Part shown: positions 17,605 to 24,613 of the stretch, one piece after another
How the letters are laid out: each line of letters starts with the position of its first letter
Position numbering within the stretch: position 1 is the stretch's first letter
Assembly (NCBI RefSeq): GCF_021531075.1
Contig: NZ_JADYTJ010000017.1
Coordinates: forward strand, 1-54,769
Reading direction: 5' to 3'
DNA: 54,769 bases
Origin: Bacteroides caecigallinarum
Lineage (GTDB): Bacteria; Bacteroidota; Bacteroidia; Bacteroidales; Bacteroidaceae
Position numbers and translations under genes: made by a program
The notes under the pieces: model-generated
Databases searched by the model: none
The model's input: only the letters and a program-made list of their open reading frames with translations
What the model was told of the DNA's origin: nothing

Positions 17605-18452
17605 ATGTGCAAAGCGTGATGACAAAATCGTCTTTGCCGGTTGGAGGATTTTCTGTCAATCCGTACGTGGGATGTCCTCATGCATGTAAGTATTGTTATG
17701 CATCGTTCATGAAACGTTTTACCGGGCACACGGAACCGTGGGGAACTTTTCTTGATGTGAAAAACTGGAAACCTATAGCCAATCCACATAAATACGATGG
17801 CCAGAGGATTGTTATCGGTTCTGTTACAGACGGATATAATCCATACGAAGAGGAGTTTTGCAGGACTCGCAGACTTCTGGAAGAGCTGAAAGGTACAAAT
17901 GCCGAGATAATGATATGTACCAAATCCGATCTTGTCTTGCGTGACCTTGACTTGCTGAAGAATTTCCCGAAGGTTACTGTTTCATGGTCTATAAATACCT
18001 TGGATGAACAGTTCCGTAAGGATATGGATCGCGCCGTAAGTATCGAGCAGAGAATTGCGGCCATGAGAAAGGTGTATGAAGCAGGGATACGTACAGTATG
18101 CTTCGTGTCGCCTATATTTCCGGGGATTACCGATGTGAAAGCTATTATCGAGCGTGTCAGGGATTTTGCCGATTTGATATGGCTTGAAAATCTTAATCTT
18201 CGGGGACAATTCAAGTGTACTGTCATGAGTTACATTAAAGACAATCATCCGGATGTTTATGACTTGTATGATGAAATTTACAATAAGAAACGGATGAACT
18301 ATTGGGAGTCCCTCGAAAAAGAAATCTCAATGTTCGCAAAACAAAATGGTTTCCCTTATATGGTTAACGACCTGCCTTACGGGCGTTCTGAGAAAGGGAA
18401 GCCTGTTATAGTAAATTATTTTTATCACGAGAGAATAAAGTTGAAACCGTGA
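17577..18452 (+). CDS. Radical SAM protein B of a paired system (SPL-like)
   Basis: A 291-residue protein with NPYVGCPHACKYCYASF, a CX3CX2C 4Fe-4S and SAM-binding motif, followed by GHTEPWGTFLDVKNW, SVTDGYNPYEE and ICTKSDLVLRDLDLL. This is the pattern of the spore-photoproduct-lyase-like branch and of radical SAM mobile pair protein B. It begins inside the 3' end of the protein A gene. In other genomes the pair often travels with a MarR regulator; none is present here. It ends 6 bp from a convergent AraC-type regulator. Reaction unknown. Confidence 0.83.
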   Translation: MEKEIVKEIDVQSVMTKSSLPVGGFSVNPYVGCPHACKYCYASFMKRFTGHTEPWGTFLDVKNWKPIANPHKYDGQRIVIGSVTDGYNPYEEEFCRTRRLLEELKGTNAEIMICTKSDLVLRDLDLLKNFPKVTVSWSINTLDEQFRKDMDRAVSIEQRIAAMRKVYEAGIRTVCFVSPIFPGITDVKAIIERVRDFADLIWLENLNLRGQFKCTVMSYIKDNHPDVYDLYDEIYNKKRMNYWESLEKEISMFAKQNGFPYMVNDLPYGRSEKGKPVIVNYFYHERIKLKP

Positions 18453-18458
18453 AACTAG

Positions 18459-19373
18459 TTATATTGGCTTGACAGATGTCACAAATTCACTGATGGTCTG
18501 TCCTGTCATCTGCTTGAAGAAACGCATCAGATGGTTCGGCTCAGAGAAATGCAGGCGGAAGGCTATCTCTTTTACAGACATATCGGAGAAAAGAATATCG
18601 TTTTTCACCTCCTGTAGCAACCGCTGTTTCAGCAGGTGTACGGCCGACAGACCGAACTCACGCATGACAGCCTTATTTAGAGTTACCCTGCTTATGTTCA
18701 TCATTTCAGAATAGTCCGTGACCCGTGTCTTCTCGGAAATATGTTTTTCCAGCAGTTCTTTGTATTGGTATGCGTAATTGTTCTGCGGAGGTGCGAAAGG
18801 AAGGTTGAAATGCCTGGCGTAGAATCTGTTCAGTAATAGAAGAAACTGATACAGACAGGCTACAATCATATGATAACTGTCAGCTACAGGATTATGCAGT
18901 TCTCTTTTCATTTGTTGCAAGATTGAGAGATATGTCGCCATTTCTTTATTCGGCATATCGAAAAAAGTTGGATAGTCATGCTGGTAGCAATACAGTAGTC
19001 TGTACATGAAATATTTGTCGGACAGGAAATTGCTGATGAACTCCTCCTGAAATATTAAGAATGTATAGTCCAACTTGTCCAGGCTGACATGCCATTCCTG
19101 AATCAGGAAAGGGGATACTACAAGTACCATATTAGGGTGCAACTCTATCTTTCTGCCCGACAAAATCATATAGCCTTCTGCTTTACGAAAGAAATAAAAC
19201 TCAAAGAAATCAGTTTTATACCGTTTTTCAAGATTGAACCATCCCGGCTTTTCTGAACTTTCGGCCGAATTAAGAAGGAAATCTACTCCACATGAGCTTT
19301 TGGAGTATTTCAGCAGAGAAATGTGCTCAGCCGTTTCTGCCGGATAAATGCCATATGATTCTTTATACTTCAT
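18459..19373 (-). CDS. AraC-family transcriptional regulator
   Basis: A 304-residue regulator with an N-terminal cupin-like sensing region (about 1-190) and a C-terminal double helix-turn-helix domain. The latter includes DYSEMMNISRVTLNKAVMRE and SVKEIAFRLHFSEPNHLMRF, ending FKQMTGQTISEF. It binds DNA in the cytoplasm in response to an unknown ligand. It converges with the radical-SAM pair (6-bp gap) and lies upstream of the Fur-like regulator. No target can be read from position alone. Confidence 0.9.
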   Translation of the reverse strand: MKYKESYGIYPAETAEHISLLKYSKSSCGVDFLLNSAESSEKPGWFNLEKRYKTDFFEFYFFRKAEGYMILSGRKIELHPNMVLVVSPFLIQEWHVSLDKLDYTFLIFQEEFISNFLSDKYFMYRLLYCYQHDYPTFFDMPNKEMATYLSILQQMKRELHNPVADSYHMIVACLYQFLLLLNRFYARHFNLPFAPPQNNYAYQYKELLEKHISEKTRVTDYSEMMNISRVTLNKAVMREFGLSAVHLLKQRLLQEVKNDILFSDMSVKEIAFRLHFSEPNHLMRFFKQMTGQTISEFVTSVKPI

Positions 19374-19407
19374 AATACTTGGTTTAATCTTTTATTAGTA
19401 AAGAAAT

Positions 19408-19842
19408 TTATATGATGTTCTTGTGCTTCCTGCCGCATTCAGGACATTCGCCCTTGATTACAAACGATACGGAGCGCATTGTAAATCCAGGTTTCAGCTC
19501 GAATTCGGGTAAAGGAATATCATCCATGCAGAATGATTTTCTGCATGACTCGCAGTAGAAATGTATATGAGCGTCGGACAGATTGCAAACCGTTTTGCTT
19601 GTACACAGCTCATAGTTTAGTATTCCGCGTCCGTCCTCGAACGAATGTACTATGTCGTGTTCCAGAAACAGTGTCAGTACACGGAATATGCTCGATTTAT
19701 CCATAGTGGCAAGTATGTCCTCCAGGTCGGTAAGGCTCACGGGGCAGGCCTGCTCTTTCAGGGCTTTCAGAACAAGTATTCTGTTTGCTGTCGGTTTTAC
19801 TCCCTTAAGCTCCAGACTGTCAGCTAAATCATTAGTTTCCAT
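19408..19842 (-). CDS. Fur-family metalloregulator
   Basis: A 144-residue repressor. The N-terminal winged helix contains KPTANRILVLKALKEQACPV, and the C-terminal dimerisation part has HIHFYCESC and CPECGRKH, giving two CxxC pairs for structural zinc. The ATG at 19842 is preferred; in-frame codons up to 19980 would run through the operator region. The divergent P-type ATPase and two matching palindromes between them suggest that it senses zinc or a similar divalent metal and controls export (inference). It could equally be a Zur- or PerR-type member; the sequence does not settle the metal. Confidence 0.87.
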   Translation of the reverse strand: METNDLADSLELKGVKPTANRILVLKALKEQACPVSLTDLEDILATMDKSSIFRVLTLFLEHDIVHSFEDGRGILNYELCTSKTVCNLSDAHIHFYCESCRKSFCMDDIPLPEFELKPGFTMRSVSFVIKGECPECGRKHKNII

Positions 19843-19873
19843 CGTCTTTTCTGATTGTTTGTTTTCATCGCGG

Positions 19874-19881
19874 CAAAGATA
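19874..19881 (-). promoter_or_regulatory. -7 promoter element of the Fur-like gene
   Basis: On the minus strand this reads TATCTTTG, a TAnnTTTG match 32 bases before the start codon at 19842. Confidence 0.5.
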
Positions 19882-19917
19882 TAAAAAAATAAGTACATTT
19901 GTACGCCTGTCCGTTTT

Positions 19918-19936
19918 TATGCAACCCGGTTGCATA
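19918..19936. promoter_or_regulatory. Operator palindrome 1 (Fur-like regulator)
   Basis: TATGCAACC-C-GGTTGCATA is a perfect 9-bp inverted repeat around one base, in the divergent promoter region. The same half-site recurs in operator 2, 36 bp away. Binding by the adjacent Fur-like protein is inferred. Confidence 0.65.
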
Positions 19937-19953
19937 TACTCCCGCAAAGTTTT

Positions 19954-19972
19954 TATGCAACCAGGTTTTATA
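19954..19972. promoter_or_regulatory. Operator palindrome 2 (Fur-like regulator)
   Basis: TATGCAACC-A-GGTTTTATA repeats the left half-site of operator 1 exactly; its right half differs at two positions. It covers the expected -33 region of the ATPase promoter, where a bound repressor would block transcription. Confidence 0.6.
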
Positions 19973-19982
19973 AAATCCATTT

Positions 19983-19990
19983 TATATTTG
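19983..19990 (+). promoter_or_regulatory. -7 promoter element of the metal ATPase gene
   Basis: TATATTTG matches TAnnTTTG, 27 bases before the ATG at 20017. Operator 2 lies immediately upstream. Confidence 0.55.
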
Positions 19991-20016
19991 CGTCACGAAA
20001 CAGAAAGATTTGAATT

Positions 20017-21951
20017 ATGACAGAGAATAATGAACATGTACACGACCATAAGCACAATCATGCGCATAGTGGTCTGAGAGGAAAGATTACTCTTATCGTA
20101 ATCACCTCGTTGTTGCTCATAGTGGCGGCAATAATTGAGAAACATGGTAACTTGTCAACCTTGCAGTTACTGTTTGTTTATCTAGTGCCTTATCTTATTG
20201 TCGGATACGGGACATTAAAAGAGGCATGCGAAGGCATAGCCGGAGGAGATGTGTTTAATGAACATTTTCTTATGGCTGTCGCTACCATAGGAGCCTTATG
20301 TATAGGTTTCCTCCCCGGTGCTGAGACTGAGTATCCGGAGGCTGTATTCGTTATGCTTTTCTTTCAGGTAGGCGAGTTGTTTGAGAGTTATGCCGAAGGA
20401 AAGAGCCGCGACAGCATTTCGCATCTTATGGACATACGTCCGGATGTGGCAAATGTGGAGAGAAATGGAAAAATCGTTACAGTTTCTCCTCAGGAGGTCA
20501 ATGTAGGCGAAACAATTGTTATCAGACCAGGAGAGAAAGTTCCTTTGGACGGAATAGTTGTAGAGGGTACATCGTCACTTAACACCATAGCGTTGACAGG
20601 CGAGAGTATGCCGCGCGAATTGTCGGTTAACGATGAGGTTATGTCCGGTTGCATAAACCTTACGGGAGTTATCCGTGTTAAGACCACAAAGAGTTTCGGA
20701 GAAAGCACTGTGTCGAAAATCATCAGTCTCATGGAAAATGCCGATGCCAGCAAGTCGCGCAGCGAATCGTTTATAACACGTTTTGCACGTGTATATACTC
20801 CTATAGTGGTTATAGCCGCACTGTTTCTTGCCGTTATTCCGCCGCTGTTTTCACCGTCGGCCTTTATGGAATCGTTCCCATTATGGCTCCATCGTGCCCT
20901 GATATTTCTGGTTGTGTCCTGTCCTTGTGCGTTGGTAATCAGTGTCCCTCTTACATTTTTCGGTGGACTTGGCGGAGCTTCACGCCGTGGTATCCTTATA
21001 AAAGGAAGCAATTATATGGACACACTTTCAAAGATTGGTACTGTGGTATTCGACAAGACCGGAACACTCACACGAGGAGAATTTGCCGTTGAGGCTGTCC
21101 ATTCGGACAGGTTCAACGAACAGGAGTTGCTGCATCTTGCCGCACATGTGGAACATTTCTCTACACATCCCATAGGTGAAGCCCTTCGTTCGGCTTTTCC
21201 AAACGAGGCGCACGACGGTTGCCCGGTAACTGACGTGGAAGAAATAGCCGGACATGGAATAAAGGCAAATGTGGCAGGACGTACGGTGTGTGTGGGCAAT
21301 CAGAAGATGATGGACAGTATCGGTGTGAAATGGCATGATTGTCATAGGATAGGTACTATAATACATGTGGCTGTAGATGGAGAATATGCCGGCCATATCG
21401 TAATAAACGACCGTATAAAGGAAGATAGCCCTGAGGCGATAGCTTCACTGAAAAGGCTGGAAATAAGTAAAACTGTGATGCTTACCGGTGACCGTAAAGA
21501 AGTGGCTATGGATGTGGCTGGCAAGCTTGGAATAGATATCTGCCATGCGGAACTCCTTCCGGCAGACAAAGTGGAGCATGTGGAGGCTCTTCTCTCGTCT
21601 GTAGATAAAGGAAAGACTCTGGCCTTCGTGGGCGACGGAATAAACGACGCTCCTGTGCTTAAACGTGCCGATGTGGGTATAGCTATGGGCGGACTGGGAA
21701 GCGATGCTGCCATAGAGGCGTCCGATGTTGTTCTGATGGACGACAAACCTTCAAAAATAGCCGAGGCGATAAGTATCTCAAGGCGTACGATAAGGATAGC
21801 CCGCGAGAATGTCTGGTTTGCGATAGGAGTGAAGATAGCAGTCCTTGTACTAGCCTCTGTAGGTCTCAGCACCATGTGGATGGCTGTATTCGCTGATGTG
21901 GGTGTTACGGTTCTTGCCGTATTCAATGCCATGCGTGCATTGCGTAATTAA
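20017..21951 (+). CDS. Heavy-metal P1B-type ATPase (Zn/Cd/Pb efflux)
   Basis: A 644-residue ATP-driven metal exporter of the inner membrane. It has about eight membrane segments, the metal-site motif SCPCALVISVP, LTGES in the actuator domain, the phosphorylation motif DKTGTLT, the nucleotide motif HPIGEAL, and GDGINDAP. The CPC site and regional pattern point to Zn, Cd or Pb rather than Cu. There is no N-terminal HMA (CxxC) domain; instead a His-rich start (HVHDHKHNHAH) may bind metal. Divergent from the Fur-like regulator, with shared operators. The next gene (HAD) is 14 bp downstream. Confidence 0.93.
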   Translation: MTENNEHVHDHKHNHAHSGLRGKITLIVITSLLLIVAAIIEKHGNLSTLQLLFVYLVPYLIVGYGTLKEACEGIAGGDVFNEHFLMAVATIGALCIGFLPGAETEYPEAVFVMLFFQVGELFESYAEGKSRDSISHLMDIRPDVANVERNGKIVTVSPQEVNVGETIVIRPGEKVPLDGIVVEGTSSLNTIALTGESMPRELSVNDEVMSGCINLTGVIRVKTTKSFGESTVSKIISLMENADASKSRSESFITRFARVYTPIVVIAALFLAVIPPLFSPSAFMESFPLWLHRALIFLVVSCPCALVISVPLTFFGGLGGASRRGILIKGSNYMDTLSKIGTVVFDKTGTLTRGEFAVEAVHSDRFNEQELLHLAAHVEHFSTHPIGEALRSAFPNEAHDGCPVTDVEEIAGHGIKANVAGRTVCVGNQKMMDSIGVKWHDCHRIGTIIHVAVDGEYAGHIVINDRIKEDSPEAIASLKRLEISKTVMLTGDRKEVAMDVAGKLGIDICHAELLPADKVEHVEALLSSVDKGKTLAFVGDGINDAPVLKRADVGIAMGGLGSDAAIEASDVVLMDDKPSKIAEAISISRRTIRIARENVWFAIGVKIAVLVLASVGLSTMWMAVFADVGVTVLAVFNAMRALRN

Positions 21952-21965
21952 TTTTGATATAACAT

Positions 21966-22745
21966 ATGATAAAAGCTATATTCTTCGATATTGACGGAAC
22001 ACTGGTGAGTTTTAACACCCATCGTATTCCACAGTCTGCCATAGATGCTATTTCAATGGCAAAGGCAAAAGGTGTCAGAATTTATATCTCCACCGGACGT
22101 CCTTTATCTCTTATAAACAACCTTGACGAAATAAAGCATCTGATAGACGGATATATCACAGCCAATGGAGCATTGTGCTTTTCAGACGGCAAGATAATAT
22201 CATGTACACCTATCCCGAAAGAAGATGTATTGACGGTGTTGAGGTTTTCAGACGATATGAAATTCCCGTGTATGGTGGTAGGCGAGAAGGCCCTTACCAT
22301 GTACAATAGCGACGAGAGGACAGACCGGATATTCCGCCAGATGCTGAATGTACACAATATGAGGGAAGACAATAATGTGGAACAGATTCTGCAACAAAGA
22401 ATATTGCAGCTTACGCCTGTCATTTCTGTAGCCGAGGAAAAGCAGATTATGCCGTACCTCTCCGGATGTGTTTCATCACGTTGGTATCCGGACTTTGCCG
22501 ATATAACTGCGACTAATGCCAATAAGGGTAACGGACTTCTGGATATTATATCGCACGAAGGCATTAGCATAGATGAAACAATGGCTTTCGGTGATGGAGG
22601 TAATGATGTTACGATTATAAAAAAGGCGGGATTAGGTATTGCTATGGGAAATGCTAATCAGGTCCTTATAGATGTGGCAGACTATGTTACGTCATCTGTA
22701 GATGAAGACGGTGTGTATAATGCCATGAAGAGATTTGTATTTTAA
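21966..22745 (+). CDS. Cof-type HAD hydrolase
   Basis: A 259-residue cytoplasmic phosphatase of HAD subfamily IIB. Motif I is FFDIDGTLV (Asp nucleophile), motif II ISTGRP, motif III the Lys in TNANKGNGL, and motif IV GDGGNDV. Such enzymes dephosphorylate sugar phosphates, FMN or pyridoxal phosphate with broad specificity. It probably shares a transcript with the metal ATPase (14-bp gap), although a functional link is not evident. Confidence 0.9.
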   Translation: MIKAIFFDIDGTLVSFNTHRIPQSAIDAISMAKAKGVRIYISTGRPLSLINNLDEIKHLIDGYITANGALCFSDGKIISCTPIPKEDVLTVLRFSDDMKFPCMVVGEKALTMYNSDERTDRIFRQMLNVHNMREDNNVEQILQQRILQLTPVISVAEEKQIMPYLSGCVSSRWYPDFADITATNANKGNGLLDIISHEGISIDETMAFGDGGNDVTIIKKAGLGIAMGNANQVLIDVADYVTSSVDEDGVYNAMKRFVF

Positions 22746-22779
22746 GCTTGAATAAAATCATGAATGACCTTACATTTTC

Positions 22780-22863
22780 TCTATATACAGATTGTGTTTT
22801 TATATATATAGATTGTTTATATAAAAATATAACTTGTATTTCTCTAAATATAGGTTGTATTTA
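22780..22863. repeat. Four degenerate 21-bp direct repeats with a TTGT core
   Basis: TTGT occurs at 22792, 22813, 22834 and 22855, exactly 21 bp apart, each preceded by an A/T-rich ATATA-like box and mostly followed by T/A. The spacing equals two helical turns, so one protein could bind the same DNA face at each unit. It lies between two convergent genes. Confidence 0.55.
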
Positions 22864-22869
22864 GAGAAA
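22839..22869. terminator. Hairpin between convergent HAD and HxlR genes
   Basis: TTTCTCTAAATA (22839-22850) and TATTTAGAGAAA (22858-22869) form a perfect 12-bp stem with a 7-nt loop. A T-rich stretch follows on the minus strand after about 14 nt. It overlaps the last 21-bp repeats. Confidence 0.5.
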
Positions 22870-22920
22870 ATGAAAAGGAATTTTGCACTTGTCGAGCCTG
22901 TAGAATAAACTTCTGTCAGG

Positions 22921-23295
22921 CTAATTCTCTGTTATATCATTTGAAATAGCTTTCCCATATTTTCTGATAAATAAATTTTCATTCTTATTACCCCATTCAA
23001 TCATGGCATCAATAATTGGTATCAATGTCAGGCCTAATGATGAGATGGTATATTCCGAACGTGGAGGTAATTCAGGGTATATGGTTTTCGTGACCAATCC
23101 GTCTTCCACCAGTTCTTTTAACTGTAAATCAAGTACACGTGGAGTGGCTTCAGGAAATATTTTATGAAGTTCGCTCGGACGTAATGATTTGTTTCGCAAT
23201 TCATCCAGGATGCATGATTTCCACTTTGAACCTATAAGGCTGATTGTCAGCCTTAAAGGACAATCCAAGTCTACCGGTATTTTTCTTTCGTACAT
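22921..23295 (-). CDS. HxlR-family transcriptional regulator
   Basis: A 124-residue winged-helix regulator. The start MYERKIPVDLDCPLRLTISL at 23295 fits the family; an upstream in-frame start at 23541 would overlap the divergent gene. HxlR hallmarks are the early Cys in DCPL, LIGSKWKSCILDELRN, RPSELHKIFPEATPRVLDLQ and YPELPPRSEYTIS. Members such as YodB and HypR sense quinones, aldehydes or oxidants through the conserved Cys. Divergence from the NTF2-like/flavodoxin pair and a perfect palindrome between them suggest direct control of that pair. Confidence 0.9.
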   Translation of the reverse strand: MYERKIPVDLDCPLRLTISLIGSKWKSCILDELRNKSLRPSELHKIFPEATPRVLDLQLKELVEDGLVTKTIYPELPPRSEYTISSLGLTLIPIIDAMIEWGNKNENLFIRKYGKAISNDITEN

Positions 23296-23345
23296 AAGTC
23301 TATGGAACTGAAATTTATTATCACTCAAAAACAAGCGTAAAATTA

Positions 23346-23353
23346 CAAAACTA
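23346..23353 (-). promoter_or_regulatory. -7 promoter element of the HxlR gene
   Basis: On the minus strand this reads TAGTTTTG (TAnnTTTG). The -33 region coincides with the smaller palindrome at 23361-23376. Confidence 0.45.
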
Positions 23354-23360
23354 TGATATG

Positions 23361-23376
23361 ATGAAAAAATTTTCAT
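23361..23376. promoter_or_regulatory. Secondary palindrome in the HxlR promoter
   Basis: ATGAAAA-AA-TTTTCAT has 7-bp arms around two bases. It covers the expected -33 region of the HxlR gene and lies just before the larger 20-bp palindrome, so it may be a second, weaker operator. Confidence 0.4.
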
Positions 23377-23377
23377 A

Positions 23378-23397
23378 TACCGAAAAATTTTTCGGTA
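23378..23397. promoter_or_regulatory. Perfect 20-bp palindrome, likely HxlR operator
   Basis: TACCGAAAAATTTTTCGGTA is fully self-complementary. It lies directly upstream of the -33 box of the NTF2-like/flavodoxin promoter and between the two divergent genes. HxlR-type regulators bind such palindromes near divergent promoters; binding here is inferred. Confidence 0.7.
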
Positions 23398-23398
23398 C

Positions 23399-23429
23399 TT
23401 GTGGAAATAACAACTACCCTCTAACTTTG
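23399..23429 (+). promoter_or_regulatory. Promoter of the NTF2-like/flavodoxin operon
   Basis: TTG at 23399-23401 is 20 bp from TAACTTTG at 23422-23429. This is close to the Bacteroides TTTG-N19/20-TAnnTTTG arrangement, 36 bp before the start codon. Confidence 0.6.
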
Positions 23430-23464
23430 TGCCATTATGATTACTGACACATAAACCTATAATT

Positions 23465-23857
23465 ATGAGAGCGAATATAGAGGAATACAAGGCTGTAGAA
23501 CTTGCGGCCATGAATTTTGTGAGGAGTGTTGCAGAAGGCAACAGTTCGTATGCTAAACATCTTTTTATAGATGAAGCTGTCCTGTTCGGATATTTAGACG
23601 GTCAGTTGGAACATGGCAGTATAGAACAATTCTACAGGAATGTAGACAATGTTGGTCCGGACAGCGGTTTCAAGGCGCGTATAGACGTAATCGATGTGGA
23701 AGAGACACTTGCTGTAGTTCGTGTTTTGGAGGAAAACTGGGGTGGACGTATAGATTTTACTGATTATCTTCTACTTATGAAGATTGGCGGTGAATGGAAA
23801 TGTGTGGCAAAAGCCTATAATCAGAATTCAAATACAATAAAAAATAAGGAGAAGTAA
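23465..23857 (+). CDS. NTF2-like (lumazine-binding type) protein
   Basis: A 130-residue single-domain protein with the SnoaL/NTF2-like pattern of putative lumazine-binding proteins: EYKAVELAAMNFVRSVAEGN, AVLFGYLDGQLEHG, IDVEETLAVVRVLEENWGG and FTDYLLLMKIGGEWKCVAKA. It probably binds a small hydrophobic molecule or flavin in its conical pocket. It is followed 2 bp later by a flavodoxin-like reductase and lies under the HxlR-type palindrome, suggesting a small redox or electrophile response unit. Confidence 0.82.
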   Translation: MRANIEEYKAVELAAMNFVRSVAEGNSSYAKHLFIDEAVLFGYLDGQLEHGSIEQFYRNVDNVGPDSGFKARIDVIDVEETLAVVRVLEENWGGRIDFTDYLLLMKIGGEWKCVAKAYNQNSNTIKNKEK

Positions 23858-23859
23858 AT

Positions 23860-24399
23860 ATGAAAATTACTGTTATTACAGGTAGTCCGAGGAAGAATGG
23901 AAATAGCCTTGCCATGACACGTGCGTTTATAAAAGAAGCTGAAAAGTGCGGTCATACTATTAATCTTTATGATGCTGTTTCAATGAATATAAGTGGTTGT
24001 CATGCGTGCATGACTTGTTATAAGACCGGGAGAGCATGCACATTCAATAAAGATTTTGATGCTATAGCATCTTCTATTCTTGATTCGGATGGAGTTCTGT
24101 TTGCCATGCCTGTCTATTGGTATTCTATTCCGGCACAAATAAAAGGAGTAATTGATTGCTTATTCTCGCTTGTAGCTAGGGAGAAGAATGTATCCGGAAA
24201 GAAGTGGGGCCTGATTACTTGTTGCGAGGAAAATGATATGTCTGTAATGGATGGTGTAAGAATACCAATGGAGAAGACTGCTTCCTTGTTGAAATGGAAT
24301 CTTGCAGGTGAAGTTCTGATACCGGATGTCTTAAATGAAGGTGAGATTGAGAATACTGATGGATGTCGTTTGGCTACAGAACTTGCCCATAAATTTTGA
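23860..24399 (+). CDS. NADPH-dependent FMN reductase / flavodoxin-family protein
   Basis: A 179-residue flavoprotein. The FMN phosphate-binding loop is TGSPRKNGNSLAM, followed by SGCHACMTCYKTGRAC, typical of the iron-sulfur flavoprotein/NAD(P)H oxidoreductase branch, and AMPVYWYSIPAQIKG. It probably reduces quinones, nitro compounds or iron-sulfur partners. Spacing of 2 bp from the NTF2-like gene and the shared HxlR-type control suggest a detoxification role for reactive electrophiles. The unusual SD-like AAGGAGAAG upstream may support strong translation. Confidence 0.88.
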   Translation: MKITVITGSPRKNGNSLAMTRAFIKEAEKCGHTINLYDAVSMNISGCHACMTCYKTGRACTFNKDFDAIASSILDSDGVLFAMPVYWYSIPAQIKGVIDCLFSLVAREKNVSGKKWGLITCCEENDMSVMDGVRIPMEKTASLLKWNLAGEVLIPDVLNEGEIENTDGCRLATELAHKF

Positions 24400-24408
24400 T
24401 TGTATATT

Positions 24409-24455
24409 AAAGGTAAATGGAATCCTAAAGAAGGGATAACATTTACCTTTTTATA
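24409..24455 (+). terminator. Rho-independent terminator after the flavodoxin gene
   Basis: AAAGGTAAATG (24409-24419) pairs with CATTTACCTTT (24440-24450) and is followed by further T residues. An 11-bp stem with a 20-nt loop. Confidence 0.75.
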
Positions 24456-24571
24456 TGAAGTAAGATTTGAATTCTGATTAGAACTAATGGAAATATTCTT
24501 ATTTATTATGTCAGTATAAATAAAATATATTATTTTCTTTGCGTGATTAATGTATTTTTCATAATATTTCG

Positions 24572-24579
24572 TATCTTTG
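24572..24579 (+). promoter_or_regulatory. -7 promoter element of the sulfatase gene
   Basis: TATCTTTG is a TAnnTTTG match 34 bases before the ATG at 24614. The nearest TTTG upstream (24538-24541) is farther than usual. Confidence 0.5.
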
Positions 24580-24613
24580 TACACATATATCATTTTAAAC
24601 TAAATCTTACCTT

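Noticed and set aside
19843..19980. N-terminal extension of the Fur-like regulator
   Set aside because: It would be encoded by the operator and promoter region and has no family similarity.
22780..22863. CRISPR-like array
   Set aside because: The 21-bp units are contiguous and degenerate, with no unique spacers and no cas genes.
23296..23541. N-terminal extension of the HxlR regulator
   Set aside because: It would run through the palindromic operators and overlap the divergent gene; the family start is at 23295.
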